Shown here in pieces: positions 46,351 through 55,332 of a DNA stretch of 64,000 nucleotides; the stretch's first letter is position 1; each line of letters begins with the position of its first letter. Location: assembly GCF_030813915.1 (NCBI RefSeq), contig NZ_JAUSUJ010000017.1, positions 90,323 to 154,322 of the forward strand, written 5' to 3'. Under the pieces are notes generated by a model that saw only the letters and a program-made list of their open reading frames with translations, searched no databases and had not been told where the DNA came from. Source of the stretch: Rhodoplanes tepidamans. Lineage in GTDB: Bacteria; Pseudomonadota; Alphaproteobacteria; Rhizobiales; Xanthobacteraceae. A program made the position numbers and the translations under genes.

Positions 46351-47046
46351 ATGCTGACCGTCGAAAACCTGCAGGCCGGCTATGGCGAGACGCCGGTGCT
46401 GTTCGACGTCGGCTTCTCCATCGCAGCCGGCGAGGTGGTGACGCTGCTCGGCCGCAACGGCATGGGCAAGACCACGACGATCCGGGCCCTGATGGGCCTG
46501 GTGCGGCCGACCGGCGGCAGCGTCGCGTTCGAGGGGCGGCCGGTCGCCGGCCTGCCGCCCTACCGGATCGCCCAGCTCGGCCTCGGCCTGGTGCCGGAGG
46601 GCCGGCAGGTATTCCCGACTCTCACAGTGCGGGAAAACCTCGTCGCGACCGCCGCGGCGCGCTTCGGCGAGCGCTGGACGCTCGATCGCGTCTACGCCTT
46701 CTTTCCGCGGCTCGCCGAGCGGCGTGGCCATCTCGGCAGCCAGCTGTCGGGGGGCGAGCAGCAGATGCTGGCGATCGGCCGCGCCCTGATGACCAACCCG
46801 AAGCTCCTGATTCTCGACGAGGCGACCGAGGGTCTGGCGCCGCTGATCCGGGCCGAGATCTGGCGCGGCCTCGGCCGGCTGAAGCAGGAGGGGCAGGCGA
46901 TCCTGCTGGTCGACAAGCATCTCGACGCAATGACCCGGCTCGCCGACCGGCACGTCGTGCTGGAGAAGGGGCACGTCGTCTGGACCGGCACGTCGGCCGA
47001 TCTCGCCGCCGACCAGACGGTGCGTCAGCGCTGGCTGCAGGTGTGA
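46351..47046 (+). CDS. branched-chain amino acid ABC transporter ATP-binding protein (LivF type)
   Basis: 231 aa from the ATG at 46351, chosen because GGAG lies at 46341-46344 and MLTVENLQAGYGETPVLFDV is the LivF N-terminus. In-frame starts upstream lie in the repeat. Walker A GRNGMGKTT, LVPEGRQVFPTLTVRENL, signature LSGGEQQMLAIGRAL, Walker B LLILDEATEGLAP and LVDKHLDAM as the H-loop variant. Completes the importer; the TetR gene follows 85 bp later. Confidence 0.93.
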   Translation: MLTVENLQAGYGETPVLFDVGFSIAAGEVVTLLGRNGMGKTTTIRALMGLVRPTGGSVAFEGRPVAGLPPYRIAQLGLGLVPEGRQVFPTLTVRENLVATAAARFGERWTLDRVYAFFPRLAERRGHLGSQLSGGEQQMLAIGRALMTNPKLLILDEATEGLAPLIRAEIWRGLGRLKQEGQAILLVDKHLDAMTRLADRHVVLEKGHVVWTGTSADLAADQTVRQRWLQV

Positions 47047-47131
47047 TCCCGCACCCGGCGAGTGCCGTCGACCGAAACAATGCTGTATGGTGTGCCCGGG
47101 CGGCGGCGCGAATCCGCCGCGGGCGAGGCCC

Positions 47132-47791
47132 ATGGAAGCGACCCTGACCAAGAGCGATCCGCCGAAACGGCCGACCGGGCCGCGCGACCCCGTCCGCACC
47201 CGTGCCGCCATCCTCGATGCGGCGACCCACGAGTTCCGGGCCAAGGGCCTCAACGGGGCCCGGGTCGACACCATCGCCAAGCGGTCCGGCGTCAACAAGC
47301 GGATGATCTACCACTATTTCGGCGGCAAGGAGGGGCTCTACGTCGCGGTCCTGGAGGCGACCTATTCGGCCATCCGCCACGCCGAGGGCGACCTGCATCT
47401 CGGCGATCGCGAGCCGCTGGAGGCGATCTGCGAGCTCGTCCGCTTCACCTGGCGCTACTTCATCAAGCACCCGGAGTTCCTCAGCCTGCTCGGCACCGAG
47501 AACCTCCACCGCGCCCGCTATCTGAAGCAGTCGGCCCGCATCCGCGACCTGCACTCGCCGCTGATCGCCACCCTGTCGCATCAGCTCGACCGCGGCGCCG
47601 CCAAGGGCGTCATCCGGCCCGGCATCGATCCGGTGCAGCTCTACATCTCGATCGCGTCGCTCGGCTTCTTCTATCTGTCCAACCGCTACACGCTCGCCAC
47701 CATCTTCGGCCGCAGCATGGACGACGCCGAGAGCCTGGAGGCCCGGGGCCGGCATATCGAGGACGTCGTCCTCGCCTATCTGCGGCCCTGA
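47132..47791 (+). CDS. TetR-family transcriptional regulator
   Basis: 219 aa. HTH at about residues 22-70: VRTRAAILDAATHEFRAKGLNGARVDTIAKRSGVNKRMIYHYFGGKE. The C-terminal half (HPEFLSLLGTENLHRARYL, LYISIASLGFFYLSNRYT) matches the RutR-like/TetR_C group. The ATG at 47132 gives the usual length; an in-frame ATG at 47087 would add 15 residues. It follows the importer on the same strand and may regulate it or the downstream sugar-acid locus. Confidence 0.9.
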   Translation: MEATLTKSDPPKRPTGPRDPVRTRAAILDAATHEFRAKGLNGARVDTIAKRSGVNKRMIYHYFGGKEGLYVAVLEATYSAIRHAEGDLHLGDREPLEAICELVRFTWRYFIKHPEFLSLLGTENLHRARYLKQSARIRDLHSPLIATLSHQLDRGAAKGVIRPGIDPVQLYISIASLGFFYLSNRYTLATIFGRSMDDAESLEARGRHIEDVVLAYLRP

Positions 47792-48131
47792 CCGCGCCGC
47801 CGCCTCGGTCCGCATCTGTTCCTTGAAGACGGGGCGGGCGGGAACAATTACCTTCATCTGAGAGTTCGAGAAGCGGCCCGGGGCCGCCTCTCGTCATGCG
47901 GAATGCCCCGTCGATCCTCGACCCCGCTGCCAATCTGTGAGAATTATGTTGCGCCGCAGCAAGCTCCGCCCGGGCGGAGAGCCATGCGAAGGCGCGATTC
48001 GGGCCTGCATTTTCGAGTGTGACAAGGCGCTTGACGGTCGGCCCCGGGTCGTGGTGATTTGTAACCAGGCGGTTACTTCTGGCGTTCCGGCCGGACGCAT
48101 CGCCATCCAGTTTTTGCAAATTACGCGAGGC
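47792..48131. other. intergenic region upstream of the Gfo/Idh/MocA gene
   Basis: 340 bp. No gene supported. It contains the GTAACC-AGGC-GGTTAC palindrome at 48061-48076 and probably the promoter of the catabolic locus. The open frame running through it in phase with the dehydrogenase lacks family similarity. Confidence 0.6.
48061..48076. promoter_or_regulatory. GTAACC-N4-GGTTAC operator-like palindrome (copy 1)
   Basis: Perfect 6-bp inverted repeat with 4-bp spacer, 55 bp before the dehydrogenase start. Nearly the same motif recurs at 49598-49613 before the enolase-superfamily gene. Confidence 0.65.
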
Positions 48132-49292
48132 ATGCAAGTGGCCACCAGGAACCTCGGCATCATCATGCACGGCGTCACCGGACGCATGGGTCTCAACCAG
48201 CATCTGGTGCGCTCCATCGTCGCCATCCGGGCCGAGGGCGGCGTCCTGCTCCCGAACGGCGACCGCGTGATGCCGGAACCCATCCTGGTCGGCCGCAACG
48301 CCGAGAAGGTCGCGGCGCTCGGCCGCCAGTACGGCATCGCGCGCACCACCTCGGATCTCGACGCCGCGCTGAAGAACCCCGACGACACCGTCTTCTTCGA
48401 CGCCGCGACCACGCAGGCGCGCGCCGATCTGGTCACCCGCGCCATCGAGGCCGGCAAGCACGTCTACTGCGAGAAGCCGATCTCCGAGACGGTCGACAAG
48501 GCGCTGGCGATGGCGCGGCTCGCCAAGGCGCGCGGCGTGAAGAACGGCGTCGTCCAGGACAAGCTGTTCCTGCCCGGGCTGCGCAAGATCGCCAAGCTGA
48601 AGGAGGCCGGCTTCTTCGGCCGCATGTTCTCGGTGCGCGGCGAGTTCGGCTACTGGGTGTTCGAGGGCGACTGGGGCCAGCCGGCGCAGCGGCCGAGCTG
48701 GAACTACAAGCTCGCCGAAGGCGGCGGCATCATCCTCGACATGCTGTGCCACTGGCGCTACGTGCTCGACAATCTGTTCGGCGAGGTGAAGGCGGTGAGC
48801 TGCCTCGGCGCCACCCACATCCCGAGCCGCGTCGACGAGAGCGGCAAGACCTACGTCGCCGACGCCGACGACGCCGCCTACGCCACCTTCGAGCTCGAGG
48901 GCGGCGTCATCGCCCACATGAACTCGTCCTGGTGCGTGCGCGTGCGCCGCGACGACCTCGTCACCTTCCAGGTCGACGGCACCCACGGCTCGGCGGTGGC
49001 CGGCCTGTCGAAGTGCTGGACCCAGCACCGGGTCAACACGCCGCGCCCGATCTGGAATCCGGACGTCCCGCAGACCATGAACTTCTACGACCAGTGGGAA
49101 GAGGTGCCGGACAATTTCGAGTACGACAACGGCTTCAAGATCCAGTGGGAGAACTTCATTCGCCACGTGGTCGCCGACACGCCGTGGTCGCACGATCTGC
49201 TGCAGGGCGCCAAGGGCGTCCAGCTCGCCGAGATCGGACTCGAGAGCTGGAAGCAGCGCCGCTGGCTCGACGTGCCGAAGCTGACCGTGTGA
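48132..49292 (+). CDS. Gfo/Idh/MocA-family oxidoreductase
   Basis: 386 aa. NAD(P)-dependent dehydrogenase of sugars or inositol-type substrates. The N-terminal Rossmann region (LGIIMHGVTGRMGLNQHL) has an unusual GVTGRMG loop rather than GxGxxG. The catalytic EKP motif is in KHVYCEKPISETVD. The C-terminal alpha/beta domain includes GGGIILDMLCHWRYVLDNLFG. The ATG at 48132 fits the family N-terminus; its ribosome site (GCGAGG) is rather close. Likely first gene of a sugar-acid catabolic locus with the enolase-superfamily enzyme and TIM-barrel isomerases downstream. Confidence 0.9.
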   Translation: MQVATRNLGIIMHGVTGRMGLNQHLVRSIVAIRAEGGVLLPNGDRVMPEPILVGRNAEKVAALGRQYGIARTTSDLDAALKNPDDTVFFDAATTQARADLVTRAIEAGKHVYCEKPISETVDKALAMARLAKARGVKNGVVQDKLFLPGLRKIAKLKEAGFFGRMFSVRGEFGYWVFEGDWGQPAQRPSWNYKLAEGGGIILDMLCHWRYVLDNLFGEVKAVSCLGATHIPSRVDESGKTYVADADDAAYATFELEGGVIAHMNSSWCVRVRRDDLVTFQVDGTHGSAVAGLSKCWTQHRVNTPRPIWNPDVPQTMNFYDQWEEVPDNFEYDNGFKIQWENFIRHVVADTPWSHDLLQGAKGVQLAEIGLESWKQRRWLDVPKLTV

Positions 49293-49721
49293 GCGCACCT
49301 GCGCGACGGATCTGCACATCTGGAGACGCGATGGCCGGGCTCGTCCCGGCCATTTCCGTCTCCAGGCTGCGACCTGCGAGGCGCCGTCGCGTCGTTGGAC
49401 TCGACGTGGGACTCGATCGCCCGCACGGACGCCGTCGCCCCGGAAAACTACGGATGGTAACATCCCACAGGCGGGTTCGCGGGCGCAGCAAATTCGGCGC
49501 GCCGCACAGGGATCTCCGCCACGCCGCCTGCGACGGCCGCATGGCGGATCTCGTTGCGCGGGGCGGCTTCGGGCCTTGCGACGCCGTCGTCGCGGATGTA
49601 ACCATCCGGTTATTAGATGGAGGGAGCTGCCCGTGACCGGGTCTTGTCGGCGGCGCATCTATGGACCTCGTGAGGCGGCCGCGTCCGGCGCGGCCGCTCG
49701 CGTCGCGGGCGGGGTGCGGGC
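49293..49721. other. intergenic region between the dehydrogenase and enolase-superfamily genes
   Basis: 429 bp, no gene supported. It contains a short family-E hairpin (49330-49353), a single GTAAC half-site near 49457 and the GTAACC-N4-GGTTAT palindrome at 49598-49613. Confidence 0.6.
49598..49613. promoter_or_regulatory. GTAACC-N4-GGTTAT operator-like palindrome (copy 2)
   Basis: GTAACC-ATCC-GGTTAT differs from copy 1 (48061-48076) only in the spacer and last base. It lies 109 bp before the enolase-superfamily start, consistent with one regulator acting on both promoters. Confidence 0.65.
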
Positions 49722-51164
49722 ATGACGGACGCGCCGCGCCTGCGTCTCCTCGAGGCGGAGTTCTTCGAGCGTCCGGTCACGCTGCGGCTGCCGTTCCGCT
49801 TCGGCGTGGTGACGCTGCGCGAGGCGCCGCAGGCCTTCACGCGGGTGCGCATCCGGCTCGCCGACGGGCGCGAGGGCGAGGGCGTCGCCGCCCAGCTGAT
49901 GGTGCCGAAGTGGTTCGACAAGTCGCCGGGCCTGTCGAACGAGCAGAACTTCGATCAGCTCCGCAGCGCGCTCGCCATCGCGCGCGAGCATTTTCTCGCA
50001 GCCGGTGAGGGAACGGCGTTCGGGCTCTCCGCCGCGGTCGAGCCGGCGCATCGCGCCGCCTGCGCCGCCGTGGATCTGAACGGCCTCGTCGCATCGTTCG
50101 GCATCGCCGAGATCGAGCGCGCGATTCTCGATGCGCTGGCCCGGATCGAGGGCGTTCCCGCCTTCGCGCTGGTGGCGGCGAACCGCGTCGGCCTGACCGC
50201 GCAGGGCGCCCCCGATCTCGCCGGCTTCGACATCGATGCGTTCCTGGCCGGTCTCGCCCCGGCGCCGTCGATCTTCGTGCGCCACACGGTCGGCATGGTC
50301 GACGCGCTCACCCGTGCCGACACGGCGGGGCATCGTCTCGACGACGGCCTGCCCGAGAGCCTGGAGGAGGTGATCGCGGCCTACGGCCACCGCCACTTCA
50401 AGCTCAAGGTCTCGGGCGACGCCGACGCCGACATCGCGCGGCTGTCCGGCATCGCCGCCGTGATCGACCGCATCGCCGAGCCCTATGTGGTCACCCTCGA
50501 CGGCAACGAGCAGTACGACACGGTCGATGCCGTGGTGGCGCTGTGGCGCCGCATGGGCGAGACGCCGCGGCTCGCCCGCATGGTCGCCTCGACGCTGCAC
50601 ATCGAGCAGCCGATCGGCCGGGCCCGCGCGCTCGCCGAGCCCGTGCATGCGCTCGCCGGCCTGGTCCCGGTCGAGGTCGACGAGTCGGACAGCGACCTCG
50701 CCGTCTTCACGGCGGCGCGGGCGCTCGGCTATCGCGGCATCTCGGCGAAGTCCTGCAAGGGATTTTACCGCGCCTTGATCAATCGTGCGCGAGTCGCCCA
50801 CTGGAACGCCGGCGACGGCGCGACGGGGGTTGCGCGGGCCTTCATGTCGGCCGAGGATCTGACCACTCAGGCTGGAATCGCGGTGCAGCAGGATCTCGCG
50901 CTCGCGACCCTGGTGGGCGTCACCCATGTCGAGCGCAACGGCCATCACTATGTCGACGGCATGGCCGGTGCCTCCGACGCGGAGCAGGGCCGGTTCCTGG
51001 CCGCGCATCCCGATCTCTACGCCCGTTCGAACGGACGCGTGCGCCTCGCCATCCGGGACGGCGCCGTGTCTCTCGCCTCGATCGCGACCGCCCCGGGCCT
51101 CGCGGCCGGCGCGCTGCCCGACTGGGCGTCGATGCGTCCCATGTCGCGCCCCCTGGCCGCGTGA
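49722..51164 (+). CDS. enolase-superfamily (mandelate racemase/muconate lactonizing-like) enzyme
   Basis: 480 aa, longer than usual (~370-420). Superfamily features in the C-terminal barrel are the KxK base FKLKVSG, metal ligands in TLDGNEQY, HIEQPIGR and VDESDSDL, and the ISAKSCKG lysine strand. The N-terminal capping domain begins VTLRLPFRFGVVTL. Family members abstract an alpha-proton from a carboxylate (acid-sugar dehydratase, racemase or cycloisomerase). The neighbouring tricarboxylate transporter and isomerases support a sugar-acid or similar organic-acid substrate, which I cannot specify. Confidence 0.85.
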   Translation: MTDAPRLRLLEAEFFERPVTLRLPFRFGVVTLREAPQAFTRVRIRLADGREGEGVAAQLMVPKWFDKSPGLSNEQNFDQLRSALAIAREHFLAAGEGTAFGLSAAVEPAHRAACAAVDLNGLVASFGIAEIERAILDALARIEGVPAFALVAANRVGLTAQGAPDLAGFDIDAFLAGLAPAPSIFVRHTVGMVDALTRADTAGHRLDDGLPESLEEVIAAYGHRHFKLKVSGDADADIARLSGIAAVIDRIAEPYVVTLDGNEQYDTVDAVVALWRRMGETPRLARMVASTLHIEQPIGRARALAEPVHALAGLVPVEVDESDSDLAVFTAARALGYRGISAKSCKGFYRALINRARVAHWNAGDGATGVARAFMSAEDLTTQAGIAVQQDLALATLVGVTHVERNGHHYVDGMAGASDAEQGRFLAAHPDLYARSNGRVRLAIRDGAVSLASIATAPGLAAGALPDWASMRPMSRPLAA

Positions 51165-51323
51165 CCCCCGGTGTGCTGATGTCTTCCGCCCGATCCTGTC
51201 CCCCTCCGCCGGCCGCCCCCGGGCCGTTCGTCACAATGCCGGCGTAAGGAGCCACCTCAGCGCGCCGGCAGAAGCGCGATCTTCCAACCAACACCCGCCT
51301 ACGACACAAGGGAGAGACCTCGA

Positions 51324-52328
51324 ATGAAACGTACCCTGCTCGCGGCCGCCGCGGCGGTCCTCGCCCTCACGGGCGTCGCCGATGCCCAGACCTATCCGTG
51401 GAAGCCCACCAAGCCCATCACCGTCGTGGTGCCGTGGGGCGCCGGCGGCTCGACCGACCAGGTCGTGCGGCTCCTCGGCAAGGAGATCGAGGCGGCGATC
51501 GGCCAGACCGTGGTGATCGTCAACCAGCCGGGCGCGTCCGGTTCGATCGGCACCAAGTCGGTCGTCGAGGCGCCGAAGGACGGCTACATGTTCGCCTCGG
51601 GCGCGGCCAAGGACCTCGGCACCTATCCGGTGACCGGGCTCCTGAACACCAAGCTCGACGACTGGCACCTGTTCCTCGGCGTGATCAACGCCTCGGTGAT
51701 GGGCGTCAACGCGGCGACCCCCTACAAGACCCTCGACGACCTCGTGAAGGCCATGAAGGAGAAGCCGAACGGCATCACGGTCGCCACCGCCGGCATCAAC
51801 TCGTCGGGCGGCGCCGCGCTGGGCGCGTTCGCGCAGGCGGCCGGCGTGCAGCCGCGCCAGGTGACCTATGACGGCGGCAACCCGGCCGTCATCGCCACCG
51901 CCGGCGGCGAGACCCAGGCGACCACCCAGCTCGCCGTCGAGCAGGCCGAGATGCTGCGGGCCAAGCGCCTGCGCGCGCTCGGCGTGTTCGCCACCAAGCC
52001 GCTGGAGCTCGAAGGCGTCGGCACCATCCCGACCGTCACGTCGTCGGTGCCGGGCTACAAGGCGACCGACAACTACTTCGGCATCTTCGTGCCGAAGGGC
52101 ACGCCGGCCGAGGTGATCACCACCCTGGAGATGATCTGGAAGGACAAGATCGCCAAGTCCGAGGCGCTGAAGAAGTACGCCACCCAGCGCGGCGCCATCG
52201 TCGCGGCGGTCTACGGCGAGGAGGCCAAGAAGGCCGTCATGCCGGCCATCCAGGAGTTCGCCTGGGGCATGTGGAACCGCAAGGAAGCCAAGGTCGATCC
52301 CGCGACCGTCGGCATTCCGAAGCCGTGA
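51324..52328 (+). CDS. tctC: tripartite tricarboxylate transporter receptor (TctC family)
   Basis: 334 aa. Signal peptide TLLAAAAAVLALTGVADAQ. Bug/TctC fold: KPITVVVPWGAGGSTDQVVR, VNQPGASGSIGTKSVVEA, TAGINSSGGAALGAFAQAAG. Periplasmic high-affinity receptor that delivers a carboxylate to TctBA encoded directly downstream. AAGGGAGAG precedes the ATG. First gene of tctCBA. Confidence 0.93.
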   Translation: MKRTLLAAAAAVLALTGVADAQTYPWKPTKPITVVVPWGAGGSTDQVVRLLGKEIEAAIGQTVVIVNQPGASGSIGTKSVVEAPKDGYMFASGAAKDLGTYPVTGLLNTKLDDWHLFLGVINASVMGVNAATPYKTLDDLVKAMKEKPNGITVATAGINSSGGAALGAFAQAAGVQPRQVTYDGGNPAVIATAGGETQATTQLAVEQAEMLRAKRLRALGVFATKPLELEGVGTIPTVTSSVPGYKATDNYFGIFVPKGTPAEVITTLEMIWKDKIAKSEALKKYATQRGAIVAAVYGEEAKKAVMPAIQEFAWGMWNRKEAKVDPATVGIPKP

Positions 52329-52396
52329 TCTGAACGAGCGGCGGGGCGGGCCCGGCCCGCCCCGCATCACGTCCTGCCCGAGTCCTGCGAGGATCC

Positions 52397-52912
52397 ATGC
52401 AAGCCAGACCACTCGCCCGCGCCGATCTGATCACCGGGGTGATCCTGGTCGTGTTCGGCATCGCGGCCTTCGCCGAGTCGTGGGGGATGCCGCGGCTCGA
52501 GGAGCGGAGCATCAATCCGTGGACCGCGCCCGGCCTGGTGCCCGGCCTGCTCGGAATCATCATCGCGCTGCTCGGTCTCGTGCTGGCGCTGCGTTCCGCC
52601 TTCGCCGGCGCGTTCGGCCCCCAGGTTCCGCTCGACGACGACACCCCGGAGGAGCGCCGCGCCGCCTCGCGGCGCCTCGCGCTGTGCTCCGTCCTCTGCT
52701 TCATCTATGCCGTCGTCCTGGTCGGCCACATCCCGTTCTGGCTCGCGACGCTGCTGTTCGTGTTCGTCTTCATCGTCTCGTTCGAATGGCAGCGCGACGA
52801 GGCGTGGCCGATGCGCGCCCGGAAGCTCGCCATCGCGGCACTGATCGCGGTGCTGGCGGCGGGCTTCATCCCCTACATGTTCGAGACGCTGTTCCTGGTC
52901 CGGCTGCCGTAA
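52397..52912 (+). CDS. tctB: tripartite tricarboxylate transporter small membrane subunit (TctB family)
   Basis: 171 aa. Four predicted membrane helices: LITGVILVVFGIAAFAES near the N-terminus, GLVPGLLGIIIALLGLVLAL, LALCSVLCFIYAVVLVGHIPFW and the C-terminal IAALIAVLAAGFIPYMF. A charged central loop (DDDTPEERRAASRR) follows the second helix. Ends 12 bp before tctA. Confidence 0.92.
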   Translation: MQARPLARADLITGVILVVFGIAAFAESWGMPRLEERSINPWTAPGLVPGLLGIIIALLGLVLALRSAFAGAFGPQVPLDDDTPEERRAASRRLALCSVLCFIYAVVLVGHIPFWLATLLFVFVFIVSFEWQRDEAWPMRARKLAIAALIAVLAAGFIPYMFETLFLVRLP

Positions 52913-52924
52913 GGGTTATCGATC

Positions 52925-54433
52925 ATGTTCGAGGGACTGGGGCATCTTTTCGCCGCGTTCGAGACGTTCGCGAACTTCACCACCGTGTTCAACGTCTGCT
53001 GGGCGACGCTGGTCGGCATCACCATCGGGGCGCTGCCGGGCCTGACCGCCACCATGGGCGTCGCGCTGCTGACGACCCTCACCTACAAGATGGCGCCCGA
53101 GCAGGCGATCCTGGTGCTGATCTCCTGCTATGTCGGCGCCATCTACGGCGGTTCGCGCTCGGCCATCCTGCTCAACATCCCGGGCACGCCGGCCAATGCG
53201 GCGACCACCATGGACGGCTTTCCGCTCGCCAAGGCGGGCCGGGCCGGCGAGGCGATGGGCCTCGCCACCACGTCGTCGATGATCGGCACCTTCATCGGCA
53301 TCTTCTTCCTCGCCATCATCGCCCCGGCGCTCGCCGAGATCGCGCTCGACTTCCAGTCCTACGAGTATTTCTGGCTCGCCATCTTCGGCATCGTCATCGC
53401 CGGCCAGATGTGCTCGTTCGACGACGCGCTGAAGGGCTGGATCGCCGGCTTCCTCGGCCTGTTCGTCGCGATGATCGGCCAGGAGGGCATCCACGCCGAG
53501 GAGCGCTTCGTCTTCGGCTGGTCGGAGCTGTCCGGCGGCATCGCGCTCATCCCGGCACTGGTCGGCACCTTCGGGGTCGCCGAGATCCTCACCGTGATGC
53601 GCAACCGCGCCGCCGAGCTCGCCACCAGCGTGGTCGATCACGTCGTGCCGCGCCTCTCCGACCTCTGGCACTACAAGCGCACGATCGTCCGGTCCGGCAT
53701 CATCGGCACGGCGGTCGGCATCATCCCGGGCGTCGGCGAGGACATCGGCGCCTGGATCTCCTACGCGGCGGCGCGCCGCGCCAGCAAGGAGCGCGACCAG
53801 TTCGGCAAGGGCTCGAAGGAGGGCCTGTGCGCCGCCGAGACCGGCAACAACGCCGCCATCCCGGGGGCCATCATCCCGGCCCTCACGCTGGCCGTGCCGG
53901 GCTCGGCGCCGGCCGCCGTGCTGCTCGCCGCCATGCTGATCCACGGCCTGCGGCCCGGCCCGATGATCATGATCGAGAGTCCGGACTTCGTCTTCCAGGT
54001 CGTCTGGATGGTGGCGATGGCCACCCTCGCGATGGGAATCTTCGGCATCCTGCTGACCCGGCCGCTGCTGAAGATCCTCAAGGTGCCGCGCGAGCGCCTG
54101 ATGCCGGTCGTGTTCGTGCTCTGCGTCATCGGCCCCTATGCCATCACGCTGCGGCTTTTCGACATCTACGTCACGCTGTTCTTCGGCGTGCTCGGCTTCA
54201 TCCTGCGCGAGATGAAGTACCCGATGGCACCGCTGGTGCTCGGCGTCATCCTCGGCGACATCCTGGACAAGAGCCTGCGCCGCGCCCTGGTGCTGGCCGA
54301 CGGGGATCTCACGCCGTTCTTCTTCCGGCCGATCTCGGCGGTCCTGTGGATCACCACGGCGCTGGTGATTCTCAGCGCAATCCCGGGCGTCCAGCGCGCC
54401 GCGGCCCGCGTGTTCGGCTGGAACAAGGCGTGA
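52925..54433 (+). CDS. tctA: tripartite tricarboxylate transporter large permease (TctA family)
   Basis: 502 aa, full length with ~12 hydrophobic segments. TctA signatures are TLVGITIGALPGLTATMGVALL, YVGAIYGGSRSAILLNIPGTPANAAT and GIIPGVGEDIGAWISYAAA. It drives secondary transport of a carboxylate captured by TctC. The stop codon overlaps the next ATG (TGATG), linking transport to the isomerase. Confidence 0.95.
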   Translation: MFEGLGHLFAAFETFANFTTVFNVCWATLVGITIGALPGLTATMGVALLTTLTYKMAPEQAILVLISCYVGAIYGGSRSAILLNIPGTPANAATTMDGFPLAKAGRAGEAMGLATTSSMIGTFIGIFFLAIIAPALAEIALDFQSYEYFWLAIFGIVIAGQMCSFDDALKGWIAGFLGLFVAMIGQEGIHAEERFVFGWSELSGGIALIPALVGTFGVAEILTVMRNRAAELATSVVDHVVPRLSDLWHYKRTIVRSGIIGTAVGIIPGVGEDIGAWISYAAARRASKERDQFGKGSKEGLCAAETGNNAAIPGAIIPALTLAVPGSAPAAVLLAAMLIHGLRPGPMIMIESPDFVFQVVWMVAMATLAMGIFGILLTRPLLKILKVPRERLMPVVFVLCVIGPYAITLRLFDIYVTLFFGVLGFILREMKYPMAPLVLGVILGDILDKSLRRALVLADGDLTPFFFRPISAVLWITTALVILSAIPGVQRAAARVFGWNKA

Positions 54434-55260
54434 TGCGTATCGCGCTGTGCAACGAGGTGATCGCCGCGCTGCCGTTCGATCGGCAGTGCGGCTTCGCCGC
54501 CGCAGTCGGCTACGACGGGCTGGAGGTCGCGCCCTTCACCCTGTCGGAGACGCCGCATCTGATGCCGGCGGCGGAGCGCGCCGCGCTGCGCCGGGCCGCC
54601 GCGGAGGCCGGCATCGCCATCACGGGCCTGCATTATCTGATGCGGGCGCCGGCCGGCCTGTCGATCACCACGACCGACGCGGCGGCGCGCGAGACGAGCA
54701 TCGACGTGATGCGCCGCCTGTGCGGCCTGGCGCACGATCTCGGCGCCGGCGTGCTGGTGCACGGCTCGCCCGACCAGCGCCGGCTCGATCCGGGCAGCGA
54801 GGCCGACGGGCGAAAGCGCGCCGCCGACGCCTTCGCGGCCGTCGCGGCAGCCGCGGCGGAGGCCGGCGTCGTCTACTGCATCGAGCCGCTGTCGAAGCGC
54901 CAGACCGACTGCATCAACACGGTGGCCGAGGCCGCCGCGATCGTGCAGGCGGTGGACAGCCCGGCGCTGCGGACCATGATCGACTGCTCGTCCTCGGCCG
55001 TCACCGAGGCGGAGCCGGTCCCGGAGCTGATCCGCCGCTGGATCCCGACCGGGCTGATCGGTCACGTCCACTTCAACGATCCGAACCGCCGCGGCCCCGG
55101 CGAGGGCGAGCTCGAGTTCGCGCCGATCGTCACCGCGCTGCGCGAGGTCGGCTGGCGCGACGTCGTCGGCGTCGAGCCCTTCGTCTACGAGCCGGACGGC
55201 CCCGCCTGCGCGGCCCGCGCCATCGGCTACGTCCGCGCCCTTCTCGAAGCGATCCCCTGA
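54433..55260 (+). CDS. TIM-barrel sugar isomerase/epimerase (hydroxypyruvate isomerase-like)
   Basis: 275 aa. Xylose-isomerase-like (AP endonuclease 2) fold: GFAAAVGYDGLEVAPF near the start, LVHGSPDQRR, YCIEPLSKRQTDCIN, HVHFNDPNRRGPGEGELEF and VGVEPFVYEPDG carry the divalent-metal acidic and His ligands. Translationally coupled to tctA by TGATG. It probably acts on the imported sugar acid or keto acid. Hydroxypyruvate isomerase (Hyi-like) is the closest family I can suggest. Confidence 0.88.
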   Translation: MRIALCNEVIAALPFDRQCGFAAAVGYDGLEVAPFTLSETPHLMPAAERAALRRAAAEAGIAITGLHYLMRAPAGLSITTTDAAARETSIDVMRRLCGLAHDLGAGVLVHGSPDQRRLDPGSEADGRKRAADAFAAVAAAAAEAGVVYCIEPLSKRQTDCINTVAEAAAIVQAVDSPALRTMIDCSSSAVTEAEPVPELIRRWIPTGLIGHVHFNDPNRRGPGEGELEFAPIVTALREVGWRDVVGVEPFVYEPDGPACAARAIGYVRALLEAIP

Positions 55261-55332
55261 CGAGTCCATCCCGGCGGCGGAGCGCGCCCCGCGCGACCGC
55301 GTCCGTCCACGCCAGACACCTCGGAACCCGCC

